NCBI GenBank assembly: GCA_950097015.1
Contig: CATNEN010000039.1
Location: forward strand, 4,538,001-4,602,000
Origin: Macrostomum hystrix
Lineage: Eukaryota > Platyhelminthes > Macrostomidae
Reading direction: 5' to 3'
DNA: 64,000 nt
A program made the translations under genes and the position numbers. Positions 35,058-45,900 of the stretch are shown here, piece by piece. Each line of letters begins with the position of its first letter. Position 1 is the stretch's first letter. A model generated the notes under the pieces. That model saw only the letters and a program-made list of their open reading frames with translations, had not been told where the DNA came from and searched no databases.

Positions 35058-36417
35058 CTTCGGGTGTGTCATAAGTAATGTCACTGAGGGTAAAACAGAC
35101 CAACTAACAATCGCAGATGAACGAAACTGTATCAATCAACAACATAGTGTCCCCCAATATCAATCACCCTCTGGCAGTGCTCGTACAGCTTCTCTACCTC
35201 AGCCTGCAGGTGTTTTTCCTCCAGCTGTCGGAACCAGTGCAACGCGGCTTCTTTGACCTCATCATGGTTTGCGAAACTTCTCTGGGAAAAGTCTGCCTTC
35301 AGCCATTTAAAGAGAAACCTGTCGCACAAGTTGAAGTCTGGGCTGTAGGGACTCTGCCAGAGCAGATTTACTCGCCGTCCAGCCAGAAAATCCGAAACAG
35401 CCTGACAGGTGTGGGGCCGTGCGTTGTCCATCTGCCACAGAACTTCGTTCAGGTGAATCGGGTTTGACCGGAGCGTGCGCCAGAGGTTCCCAGTGTGTCG
35501 GACAAAGTCGATGAAGTACTGGCCATCGACCTTGGTGTTTGGCGGAGTTGTACAGATGGAGACTCGTTTGTTTGGCGTGAATGCCACCAGCAGCATGGTC
35601 TTCTTGTCTGAGATGGACCTCCTGGTCACAGTCAGCCTGGAGTCCCCAGCTCCCAGCCAGCAGCGACTGTCTGCCTTGCTGCTTTTGCCATCCAGGTGGA
35701 GCCAGGTCTCATCCTCAACAACCAGGCAGTTTAGGATGTCATCCAAGCCCCGGCTGCTGAACACCTTGCGGATCTGATTGGCGCAGTTCACACGGGCCTG
35801 ACGTTGGTCCGCAGTGAGGTCATGGGGCACCCAGACCGAGCAGACGTTTCGGAGATGGAGATCCTCTGTCAAGATGCGATGGACTGTCTTGAAATCAATC
35901 TCCAAGCAGTCCGCTAGCTCCCTGACAGACTGCCGCGGGTCTTCCTTGACCAGGTCGCTGATGACTTCGATGTTCTCTATTGTCCTGGTTGAACATGGTC
36001 GTCCAGATCTGGCGGCATCTCCCAATTCGAACACAGGATCAGTAAAGTTCTGAAACCACCTGTAAATTGTCCTGCGAGTTGGGCAGTTGTCTGGCAGTGT
36101 GTTCCGGAGATCCTCCTCTACTTCAGGTGCAGATTTTCCAAGCTTGAAGCGAATGAAAGCGTAGAACTGGATGTGCGTCTTGTCGTGATTCATGTTGAGT
36201 TTTGCTCGTTGCAAAAAGAAGATTTCATCGCGTTGCGCTTGCGAAATCTGATTAACAAATTCTTGCGACAGTTTTGGCCATAGACATTAAAATTGCTGCT
36301 CAGGTGTGGTGGCAACTTCTCAATAAATGTACTTTCAGAATATAATATATTTGGACGATTATTGCTTTGGGTTCCCGCACAACAACCACAGTGACATTAC
36401 TTATGACACACCCGTAG
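35058..36417 (-). mobile_element. Mariner transposon, apparently complete
   Basis: 1360 bp flanked by TA on both sides (35056-35057 and 36418-36419). Terminal inverted repeats of about 32 bp share a perfect 25-bp core, GGGTGTGTCATAAGTAATGT plus CACTG, with mismatches only at the edges. One intact transposase frame lies between them. Confidence 0.95.
35132..36193 (-). CDS. Mariner transposase, intact
   Basis: 353 aa from the ATG at 36193 (MNHDKTHIQ). The N-terminal helix-turn-helix region includes TRRTIYRWFQNF and the linker GRPCSTRTIENI. The catalytic triad is D in VEDETWLHLD, D in WQMDNARPHT and D in SPDFNLCDRF. Exactly 34 residues separate the second and third, the D34D spacing of mariner proper. 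No stops or frameshifts. The enzyme cuts at the terminal repeats and inserts at TA. Length agrees with the usual about 345-355 aa. Confidence 0.95.
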   Translation of the reverse strand: MNHDKTHIQFYAFIRFKLGKSAPEVEEDLRNTLPDNCPTRRTIYRWFQNFTDPVFELGDAARSGRPCSTRTIENIEVISDLVKEDPRQSVRELADCLEIDFKTVHRILTEDLHLRNVCSVWVPHDLTADQRQARVNCANQIRKVFSSRGLDDILNCLVVEDETWLHLDGKSSKADSRCWLGAGDSRLTVTRRSISDKKTMLLVAFTPNKRVSICTTPPNTKVDGQYFIDFVRHTGNLWRTLRSNPIHLNEVLWQMDNARPHTCQAVSDFLAGRRVNLLWQSPYSPDFNLCDRFLFKWLKADFSQRSFANHDEVKEAALHWFRQLEEKHLQAEVEKLYEHCQRVIDIGGHYVVD

Positions 36418-36419
36418 TA

Positions 36420-37650
36420 CTTGTCAAAATGTCAGTCTTTTTGTTAGACTTGTGAAATAAACTTATCCAGCTATTGAACCTTTCAAGGCGTCAGTTACCA
36501 CTTAAATCGGTAGCTTTCTTTGATTATATTGCTCTAATAAAAAATTTCTGGAACAATAAATTGATGACTACCAGTAGAGTAAAGGCGTCCCTATTTTTCT
36601 CAGGCAAAAGACCACGGAGCATTTCAAATACCCGCTGCCTTCTTCACGACAGCTCCCAAACCGAATGACCGATGACCGTGAAAGTCCACCATCTGGATCC
36701 AAATTTTACGCCCTTTTCGATAAACCAACTTTCAAGGCCTTCCGAGTCACCAGCGTCGAGACATTCAGCGATTCTTGTCGAAGACCCTGGGGACAAGGGC
36801 AAGTGAGCATCTCCGTACTCGTATAAGCTTCTTTGGCGAAGGCATATTGGTTAAAAAAACTATCAATTTAATCATTCTAAAATATTTAACAATGATAGCC
36901 GACATGATTACATGAGGAAATTTTGGGAGAAAAGAAAATATTCCTATATTTGTGGTCATTGCCACTAGCATCGCTTACTGAACACACAACACTAACTTAT
37001 AAACGCAGAATAGATGAAGCAATTTTTCGTTTTGTGCCCAGAGCCCTTGGAAATCAGGCATAAAAAGAGTTGAACAGAATAACAAAAATACTATCTTTGC
37101 TAAGCACTCAAATAGGATATTTCGAAGCTTTTACCCTATTTTAAAAGTTAAATACGATTATATAGCTATTACAACGGGATTACAACGGAATTAGGAAATC
37201 GAGTCACTTTTTCGGTTTTTCCCTTGCTAACTATGAAGTGTCGAAATCAATTTTTAGCGTGTAGCTTGTAGCAGTCCGACACAATGCATCACTTAGAAGG
37301 CTAAATTGGTATTTGTCTTCATCGAATGGGGCTGAAAAATGTTTCACGAAATTGTTTATTGTTTCTTGAACTAGTTTTTCCGGATTTCTGCAACTTTTAA
37401 CGTTTTTTGACCATGCGACCACCAAATATTTTATTGCTTCTTAGAATTAACTCATTAATTAGTTAGTTACCTTTCAAACCTTTTAACCCATTAGTCTTTT
37501 CTTTCCTTTCGTTTTACGTTTCGATTCATGACGAAAAAATTCAAATATAAATAGAATATACAATAATAATCAGCACCTTTATTGAGTGCACGTGTTATAA
37601 AATTTTTAAAAAATTAATTCTCATATCAGTAATCGTTCCTCTAATAAAAA
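36420..37650. other. Gene-free AT-rich region between DSL1 and DSL2
   Basis: No gene, RNA or element recognised. Confidence 0.4.
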
Positions 37651-37815
37651 AGGACAAATAGTTTGTTTGCTCAATTGCGAATATTAGCTTTTTTATTTTG
37701 CCACCAATATCTTGTTGCAGAAGGACTGTATGAGGACGTCAGCTGCAGAGCAGAGCTCGTCAACGGACCCCAGCTCGGCGAAGGATCGCCGATGCTCGGA
37801 CTAAAAAAATTTACT
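37650..37815 (+). pseudogene. Relic of a DSL gene 3' end
   Basis: 37652-37700 (AAATAGTTTGTTTGC...GCGAATATTAGC) resembles the start of the last DSL1 intron (34236-34285). It is followed by an acceptor (CTTGTTGCAG) and a short open piece. It appears to be what remains of another DSL copy; the coding part does not match the DSL1 tail. Confidence 0.4.
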
Positions 37816-37949
37816 TATTCGCTGGGAAGGAGAAGTGCATTGAAAGTAGAAATTATCGTGTCTGTAGAAATATAAGATAGGGGAGAGATGAGACACAGTA
37901 GAGATGAAACAGGGAATATATATGAAACAGGATACTACGTATTGGTGTC

Positions 37950-38024
37950 GGAAAGGGCAACGGGCCGGATTCGGGAGCTTCGACGGCCGCAGCTGGCCCG
38001 CGGGCCGGAGTTTGCCGACCCCTG
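37950..38024 (-). mobile_element. hAT-type transposon end
   Basis: On the minus strand the sequence starts CAGGGGTCGGCAAACTCCGG then CCCGCGGGCC, the terminal sequence typical of hAT (Charlie-like) elements. The other end was not found. Confidence 0.6.
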
Positions 38025-38500
38025 ATATAAGCCTTCACTTGCTTAACTTCAACGTTGAAAACCCATTTTTTATTTTCACATTTCGACCGCCCCTGGTCAA
38101 GATTAATATTTGGTTTAATCCAAACACAACTAAAGGTTGTCGAACGCAAAGATGAGCTTCCGAATCAGCTAAGGCAATATTCTTCATCTTTTCTATAGAA
38201 GCCTTTTTATTGTGCACCGTTAAGCGCGTGCCCATTCTTTTCTGCCTCTTAATATCTCTAGTCTTTCTGCCTTTCTGGTCATATTTAATCTTTCTAATCC
38301 TTATACAATGCGATAAGACGACAGAAAAAGCAAACACAAAACAGCGAAAATCGGATTGGAGTTTAGATGCTTAGATGAAATGTTTATAAGTGAGAGCTTT
38401 AAACTGAAATTCAAACACAACCTGTGATCTACGTGCTCGTACAATACCTATACTCCAAGTTATTTTACTCATGAAAAAATAAATGTGGAACAGAAGCGCG
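38025..38500. other. Gene-free region
   Basis: No supported gene. Confidence 0.35.
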
Positions 38501-38504
38501 TATT

Positions 38505-38625
38505 CTTACATGTGTACACTGCCTGACGATGAGAAAGTCAGGGCAGATGCACACACCTGTGGGAGTGTGCACCTGCGCACAGCGAATGGCCAGAATGATG
38601 CACAAGGGCCCACGGCCCTCCCGAA
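38505..38625 (+). mobile_element. SINE tail fragment
   Basis: GTGTACACTGCCTGACGATG, AGAAAGTCAGGGCAGATG and CACACCTGTG match the 3' part of the SINE family. It lies immediately upstream of the DSL2 block shared with DSL1. Confidence 0.65.
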
Positions 38626-38732
38626 AAATATTATAATTATGGAACCTTGTTTAAGGCGTTTCGATGAGGTAAGCAATACAAAAATAAAATAAACAGACTA
38701 AAATAGATATTATGTCCCGAGTACCGTCTTAT

Positions 38733-38740
38733 TATAAAAG
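38733..38740 (+). promoter_or_regulatory. TATA box of DSL2
   Basis: TATAAAAG, 94 bp before the DSL2 ATG, at the position homologous to that of DSL1. Confidence 0.6.
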
Positions 38741-38833
38741 GTTACCTTTAATTTCGCATTTGTTACTTCAATGTAGTCAGATAACCACTAAACCAGGAGT
38801 GGCTCTCAATTTTATTTGATCTTTCATTTAATC

Positions 38834-40224
38834 ATGAACTCGAAGACACAGTCTGGTCTGTGGACATTCGCTGTGCTTCTCATTGCTGCCAAACTTGTCT
38901 CCAGCGATGGCTACATGCAGATCCAGTTCGAGACCTACGAAAACAAGGATGGGAGAGTTCAGGATGGAACCTACTGCGATCCATTCGGTACGACCTTCGT
39001 GGGCGACAAGTGCGACCCGCAGTTCCGGCTGATGGCGGACAGATACACGCCTGGAGGGTAAGGATGGAGAATCCGGAAGCAGGGCTGGTCTTAAGACCTG
39101 AGTGACCCGACATTTTCTCACCTTAATTACTTCGCTCGCAGCAACGGTCTGTACGACTACACTCAACCCAGTGTCTACTGGGACACGGAGTACATCAGCT
39201 TCGGGGGCAACTTCGCGGGCATCTCCAATCCGGTTGCCATAGCAATGAACTACGAGAACCCGGTGAGTGGGATCGGAAATGAACTGTGCCCGTCCTTTCA
39301 GTCTATCAGGATGAAGCAACGTCCCAAAGGGGTGAAAATAGTCATATTGAATATAAATCTCTGGTCGCGACACTTTAAACCATCCAGGGCTTCCTCCACA
39401 TCACAGTCAGTGTTGTGGACAAGGACACAATTCCACCAGACGATCCCATGGACACTTTCTCAGCCACTCTTCTGGCGCTTGCTGACTCAACCAGGAAGTC
39501 TATTGAGATGACCAGCCAGCCATTCAAGCACACCTTGAAGATCACCTATTGGTTCACCTGCAACGCCTACTTTCATGGATTGGACTGTAATCGATTTTGC
39601 AAGCCAGAGAACAGCGATAAAGGACACTACACCTGCAGCCCGGATGGGGCGAAAGTGTGCCTGGCTGGTGAGTCCGGCCCTGCTAATCCTAGTCTAAGTA
39701 GCTGGACCAGAAGGTCTCGGGTTCCATGCTAAAGACATTAGGTGAAGTCTTTAGGCTGCAGGATCCAGAGATAAGCAGGTGTCATGACCAATTGCACAGG
39801 CTGGGCTGGCTCTGACTGCAGTAAAAAGGCGCCCTGCAGCGACTCTCCGTGCCTGAACGGCGCAAAGTGCGTCGTTGACGGCATCGACAGCTTCAAATGC
39901 AACTGCTCGACGCAGTTCAACGGCACCCTCTGCGAGGACGACCTCTGCAACTACATCTTCTGCAAGAACAATGGCACCTGCGAAGCTTCAGTCGAAGGAC
40001 CTGGCGCAGTTGCCTGCTTCTGTCCGCCCGGCTTCATCGGAGAGCTCTGCGAGCTGACCGATGCCAAGCCGCTTGTCCTGGCGTCCATGCTGAACGAGTT
40101 GGTCCAGAATGTGTCTCCTGCAGCCGTGACTGGCGGTGTTGTTGGCTCTGTCGCCTGTCTGGTCGCTTTGACTATTATTGTTCTCGTTGCTGTCAGGCAA
40201 AGGTTCGCTGAAAGTCCATTATAA
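38834..40224 (+). CDS. Short DSL-family Notch ligand with 2 EGF repeats (DSL2)
   Basis: Exons: 38834-39057, 39142-39262, 39388-39667, 39800-40224. 1050 nt, 349 aa, in frame. Exons 1-3 (signal peptide, MNNL-type region, DSL domain) differ from DSL1 by only a few bases, and so do introns 1-2. Exon 4 is unrelated to DSL1. It has two EGF repeats without the DVNEC-type calcium start (CSDSPCLNGAKC; CNYIFCKNNGTC), a stalk, one membrane span (VGSVACLVALTIIVLVAV) and about nine cytosolic residues with no lysine. The stop at 40222 is used here. A GC donor (CAG|GCAAAG) or GT donor near 40200 could extend the tail into a further exon. Confidence 0.85.
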
Positions 40225-41567
40225 TTATTTGCTGGGGTTGGGTCGGGTTCATAGTTCGATCTGTCAAGTTGATTCGCAGATTTTCAAATGGAAAGTCACC
40301 TGGCCCCGTTTTCAGAGCCAAAAGGTCAGGCAATGCGCATCTGGCAGCACAGGTAGAAAACGAAGCGTACGGCACATTGTAAGTGCTTTTATCTTGCTAA
40401 TGAATATCTAAGAATAGGAAAGTCACATTGAACCTGTTCCTGCTCATTGCGTCTCAGGTCGGAAGCGATCCCGAGTGAGCCGACTGGTCAAAAATACGTA
40501 AGTTGACTAAGCCATTGAGCCCTGAATCTTGAAACTGCAGAGACAACTGGTCAGTCAGCCTAAAAGTGCAAGAAAAGGGAAGGGGGGCTTGTTTCTCTAG
40601 TTCTAGATTCGGAGCTCCTTGAGTTGCCAATATAGCCTATCAATCCTTTGTTTTAATTGTAGGACAATTGCGCTTTTGAATATGAAGACTCGAGTTAACA
40701 TTTCTGAGTTTGTCAATTAGAAGTGTCTTTTATAGTAAAGACCATAAGGATTGTACAAAAGTACTCATCATTTACTATCTTTAAATAGAGGACATACATA
40801 AGTAGTCTCACACGACTGTCATTATCCGGTGTAAATGTAAATCTAGCATAAGCGGCATCTTGTTTTACAGTTTTTTTCTAAAACACGTCTGAAACCTGTG
40901 TACTATTTACCTGCGCATTTGCAACAAATCTGTCTGTCTGTCTGGCCTTCTCTTGCAAAACTGTCAGAGAACTCAGAGATTCCGTTTTTATACATTATAC
41001 TCAGCTTTGTACTCTTACTTTGTGTTCTATAAAGTGTACTGTAGTGTACAGTAGTCTAAGTATTTCTTACCCGTCGCGAAAAAAATAGAACTATTTTTAA
41101 CTTCATCAGTTTTTAATCTTATGAAGACGCATTCGTTAAGTAATATGTTTGAAAAAACTTGAATATATGAAAACTAATTTAGACAAGAGTCACTTCAACT
41201 CACAACCAACAAAAGCAAATAATGTTTTCAATTTGACATCACTTAAAAGTTTCAGAAGGAAAAAATAATATTCGAACTTATATTATCAAAAGAAATTGTA
41301 CATTTTTTCTGTACATTTTTCTGGAAAAATGTTAAAGACCATGAAAAAGGACTTACTAGCAGTATCCGACTAAATCCGACTCGCAGTAGACACCAGTCTA
41401 CCGATAATCGAACAGTTTGCTGAAATTATGAATAATGTTATTATTTAGCTAAAGTCAAATGGTACCGTCATTTTAATGTGTTGCGTTATGCGTTGTGTTA
41501 TGTGATGTGCAAGGACAACTGAAGTAACGTTGTATATACTACTTCAGTTGTCAGTTGGTTGGTGATG
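40225..41567. other. DSL2 3' flank
   Basis: A possible further exon (acceptor CACAG at about 40351) cannot be confirmed. The rest is AT-rich without gene signal. Confidence 0.35.
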
Positions 41568-42165
41568 TGTTGATAGGAGAATGGAATCAGGGGATAATGT
41601 GTTGATAGGAGAATGGAATCAGGGGATAATGTGTTGATAGGAGAATGGAATCAGGGGATAATGTGTTGATAGGAGAATGGAATCAGGGGATAATGTGTTG
41701 ATAGGAGAATGGAATCAGGGGATAATGTGTTGATAGAAGAACGGAATCAGGGGATAATGTGTTGATAGAAGAACGGAATCCGGTGATAATGTGTTGATAG
41801 AAGAACGGAATCCGGTGATAATGTGTTGATAGAAGAACGGAATCCGGTGATAATGTGTTGATAGGAGAATGGAATCAGGGGATAATGTGTTGATAGGAGA
41901 ATGGAATCAGGGGATAATGTGTTGATAGGAGAATGGAATCCGGTGATAATGTGTTGATAGGAGAATGGAATCCGGTGATAATGTGTTGATAGGAGAATGG
42001 AATCCGGAGATAATGTGTTGATAGGAGAATGGAATCCGGAGATAATGTATTGATAGGAGAATGGAATCAGGGAATAATGTGTTGATAGGAGAATGGAATC
42101 CGGTGATAATGTGTTGATAGGAGAATGGAATCCGGTGATAATGTGTTGACAGGAGAATGGACTTG
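41568..42165. repeat. Minisatellite, 32-bp unit
   Basis: About 18 copies of GTGTTGATAGGAGAATGGAA then TCAGGGGATAAT, with AGAAGAACGG and CCGGTGATAAT variants in blocks. Confidence 0.95.
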
Positions 42166-42169
42166 GTTT

Positions 42170-42945
42170 ATACTTCAAGTGTTTAGGACAGTATGTTACT
42201 AATTTACGCCCCTGTGAAGATTTGGCGCCGATTTAAACTCAAATAATATAACGCAATAAACTAGCATATTGCCGTAGGATGCATGCACAAGAATTCGGTG
42301 TTCGAGAAAAGGAACGTCATTCCATGACGTCATTCGACATCAATCTGTGTTTCTGACTGAGTTATGACCAGGCACCGATGGTTCTCATGTATTTTCGCTT
42401 GTACGAACAAAAAAATATGAAAGCATTTGTGTTCCGATGGGGTAGTTGTGTTTCGCACGTGCTTTTGATTAACAAATAGCGAATCCAGAAATTTTTTAAC
42501 AATAACAATGTCACTTGGAAATTTATAATTAGCCAACTCGGTTTTACAACACAAAAAAACTAAAATAGAAGCTATACAAAATGAAGGGCGAGCAAAAACA
42601 ATGACAACAATATTAGGAAGTAGAAGAGCTGCTTAAAGATAGCGACAATTTGTTTATGTACTGTCAGTTTTCTCGCAAAGCAAAAAAACTGGTTTAGAGA
42701 GCTAAAAATAGGTCCACAGAGATGAAAACAATGGCTGGGCAAAATGTCAAACAATCTCGCTTTAAAGTTGAGATGCAAGTTAGTTACTGTGCTCAAATCA
42801 GTATTTCCGGCTTTGTTTTTGTTAAACAGAATCGGATTGTCTCAAAGCCTGTGTCCACTCAATACTGATGATACAAGTCCGGACTGAAAATTAACGGAAT
42901 ATATTATCGTTTAATTTCTCATAAGAATAGCATCATGTTTCTGAT
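42170..42945. other. DSL3 3' flank
   Basis: AT-rich. A perfect CRE-like TGACGTCA at 42325-42332. No gene seen. Confidence 0.4.
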
Positions 42946-42947
42946 AC

Positions 42948-45900
42948 TTACGGCCTGACGTTAGCACTTGCTGCAGCGGAGACGGATCTGAAAATGCACA
43001 CAAAATCTCCTTTGTTAGTTCTAATATAACATACGTCCTATATAGCCCTTAAAAATTGTGCGTTTGGCTTGACCGAAAAATTCTAAAGGTAACCCTACTC
43101 ACACAGGATCTCGAATTTCTGAGTGGATGACTTCAACTGACCACGTGCAATAAAAATGCAACGTCGAACGTTTTAAGCGTCTCTCAGGTAAATTTCAGTA
43201 CAAAAGTGAGCCTTTGTTTGAGACTGTACTCACGGATTTGCATAGACATAGTTTTCAAACATTTCAGGCGCTTGCGTGCCAGCGGAGCCTCTGGAGTTGC
43301 GAAACGGAAGGCATTTATGGCGACCAGTTTTTGATTTCATTCGGTTTGATGATTGACCTCGGGCTCCGTTCGAGAGGCTTAAGTTGATAGGAAATCCCCA
43401 TTTTATCCTATTTATCCTCGAGGGTACCATGGGGAGGACTGGGTGATATGCCTCAGCGATTTTTGTCGAATGGATCGGCCAGTTTCTGATTTCATTCGGT
43501 TTGGTTCGAGATTGACCTCGGGCTCCATTCTAGAGCCTAAGTTGACATCCCTTTTTTACGATGTGCAAAAACACCTTCAATAGACTCACCCGGCAGCCGC
43601 GGCGCTCTTTGCCAGGGCGACTCCGATGAGCACTGCGATAACCAGGACTCCTCCGGCTATCGATGAGCAGGCAATGATAATAGAGCTTAGCCAGGCGTCG
43701 GGGCCCGCTTCGTTAGACGACTTCGCTGCCGTTCTGAGCTCGCAGACTCTCCCGGAGAAGCCGGGCGCGCATTTGCACCTGTAGCTCCCAGCTGGTGTCA
43801 GCTGGCAGATGCCGCCGTTCCGGCAAGATATTGTGGCATTTTCAGAACCGCCGCAGTCTGCAACCTCTGTGCCAATTTCGCAGAGACTGCCACTGAAACC
43901 TGACGGGCACAGGCATCGGCGGTCACCGGAAGCAGTGGAGACGACACACGTCCCATTGTTTGAGCAGAAGTTGTCACCGCAGATGGACGTCTGGCAGCGG
44001 CTGCCGTTGAATTCTGGAGGGCAGTGGCAGGTGAAACCGCCAAAGCTGTTGCGGCAGGTGCCACCGTTCAAGCACGATGGTTGAGGAGTGAGCGAGCACT
44101 CATCGATGTCTTTGTCGCACAGTTGGCCCGTAAGTCCAGCTGGGCACAGACAGGTATATGTGCCAATACTGTTTACACAGGTTCCACCGTTTAGGCAGGT
44201 GGGACTCGGTCGCAAACACTCATCAATGTCGACGTCACAGAGACGCCCAGTAAAACCAGCCCCGCAAAGGCAACTGAAGTTTCCAACAGTGTTCTTGCAA
44301 GTGCCTCCGTTCAGGCAAGGTGGTGCCGATTCGGAGCACTCGTTGACGTCCTGATCGCACAGATTACCCGTGAATGCAGCTGGACACAGGCAGGTGAAGC
44401 CACCGAAGGTGTTGGTGCAGGCACCCCCGTTTTGGCACACGCTTCGCGCCGCCGAGCATTCATCAATGTCCTGCTCACAATGACGCCCACTGAATCCGGC
44501 TGGACACTGGCAACTGAAGTTACCGAAGGTGTTTGTACAATTACCGCCATTTTGACACTTTGATGACGACAGCGAACACTCATCGATATCGAGTTCACAA
44601 TGTCGTCCTGTCAGACCGGCCGGACAGGTACATGAGAAGTTTCCGATGGCGTTCGTGCAGGTGCCTCCATTTCTGCACACCAATGGCGCCATCAAACACT
44701 CATCAACATCATTTTCACAGGACCTTCCGCTATAGCCGGCCGTGCAAACACAGGTGAAGTTCCCAAAAGTGTTAACACAAGTTCCACCTTGCAGACAGGT
44801 TGTAGCGATCGAGCATTCATTTACGTCTTGCTCACACAGTGCTCCTGTGAGTCCAGTCGAGCATCTACAGGTAAAGCTACCAACGATGTTTTTACAGGTA
44901 CCACCATTTAAGCAAGGCGAACTCAGGCACTCATCGATGTCTGCTTCACAATGTCTGCCACTAAATCCTGGCGCACACTTACAGGTGTAATTTCCGAAGG
45001 TGTTGACACAGGTACTGCCGTTTCGGCATTCAGAATGTCCAGTCGCGCACTCATCAAGGTCGATGTTGCATCGAGCACCCGTGAAGCCAGAGCTGCAGAT
45101 GCAGTTGTAACCACCGAAGGTGTTCTCGCAAGTGCCACCGTTAAGGCAGGGGGTTGAGCTACTTTCGCATTCGTTAAGGTCAGCCTCGCAGCGACTGCCA
45201 GTTAATCCAGCAGGGCAGGTGCAATTCGCTCTGCCATTCACATACGCACAGGTGCCACCGTTCTTGCACAGGCTAGCAATGCACGGATCGGGCTGAGTAC
45301 AACTTTCTCCCACCCATCCTGAAATTATCAAATAATAATTGTTTCTTTGGTTTAATCCAAAGGCGCCAAGGACACAGTATTGATCATTACCTGGCATGCA
45401 TAATTTGGTGCCATTCGAGTCGCAGGTGTAATGACCAGTAAAATTGTCATTGTGCGGCTCGCAGAATATGTTGCAGCTGAGTCCATAGTAATTTGCATTG
45501 CAGGTGAACCAGTAAGTGATTGTGAGCTTGTGCATCATCGGCGGGCTGAGCATCTCCAGACTCCGGTTGGCGGGCTCCGTCTGGGCAATCAGAGTTGCCG
45601 AGAAGGTGTCGAGCTGGTCGTCAGGCGCGATCGGGTCCCTGTCCACCGCCCTCACTGTTATGTACAAATAGCCCTGCAATCGGTGTACGCACACAGGAAT
45701 GGCAGAAGATGTAAAGGAATTCCAGCCAACATACCAAGAATACTCAAGGTGAATACTCATGGACTCTCACCGGGTTCTCGTAGTTCATAGCCATTGGTAC
45801 AGGATTTGGAATGTCGCCGAACTTGTCTCCGAAATTGACAATGTCCATGTTGGAATAGTCTCCGGCTTGTTGATAGTCAAATAGTCCATTGCTAAAGGAA

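Noticed and set aside
42325-42332. CRE (TGACGTCA) as an enhancer of the DSL cluster
   Set aside because: A single 8-bp match downstream of DSL3 and far from any promoter; chance occurrence is likely.
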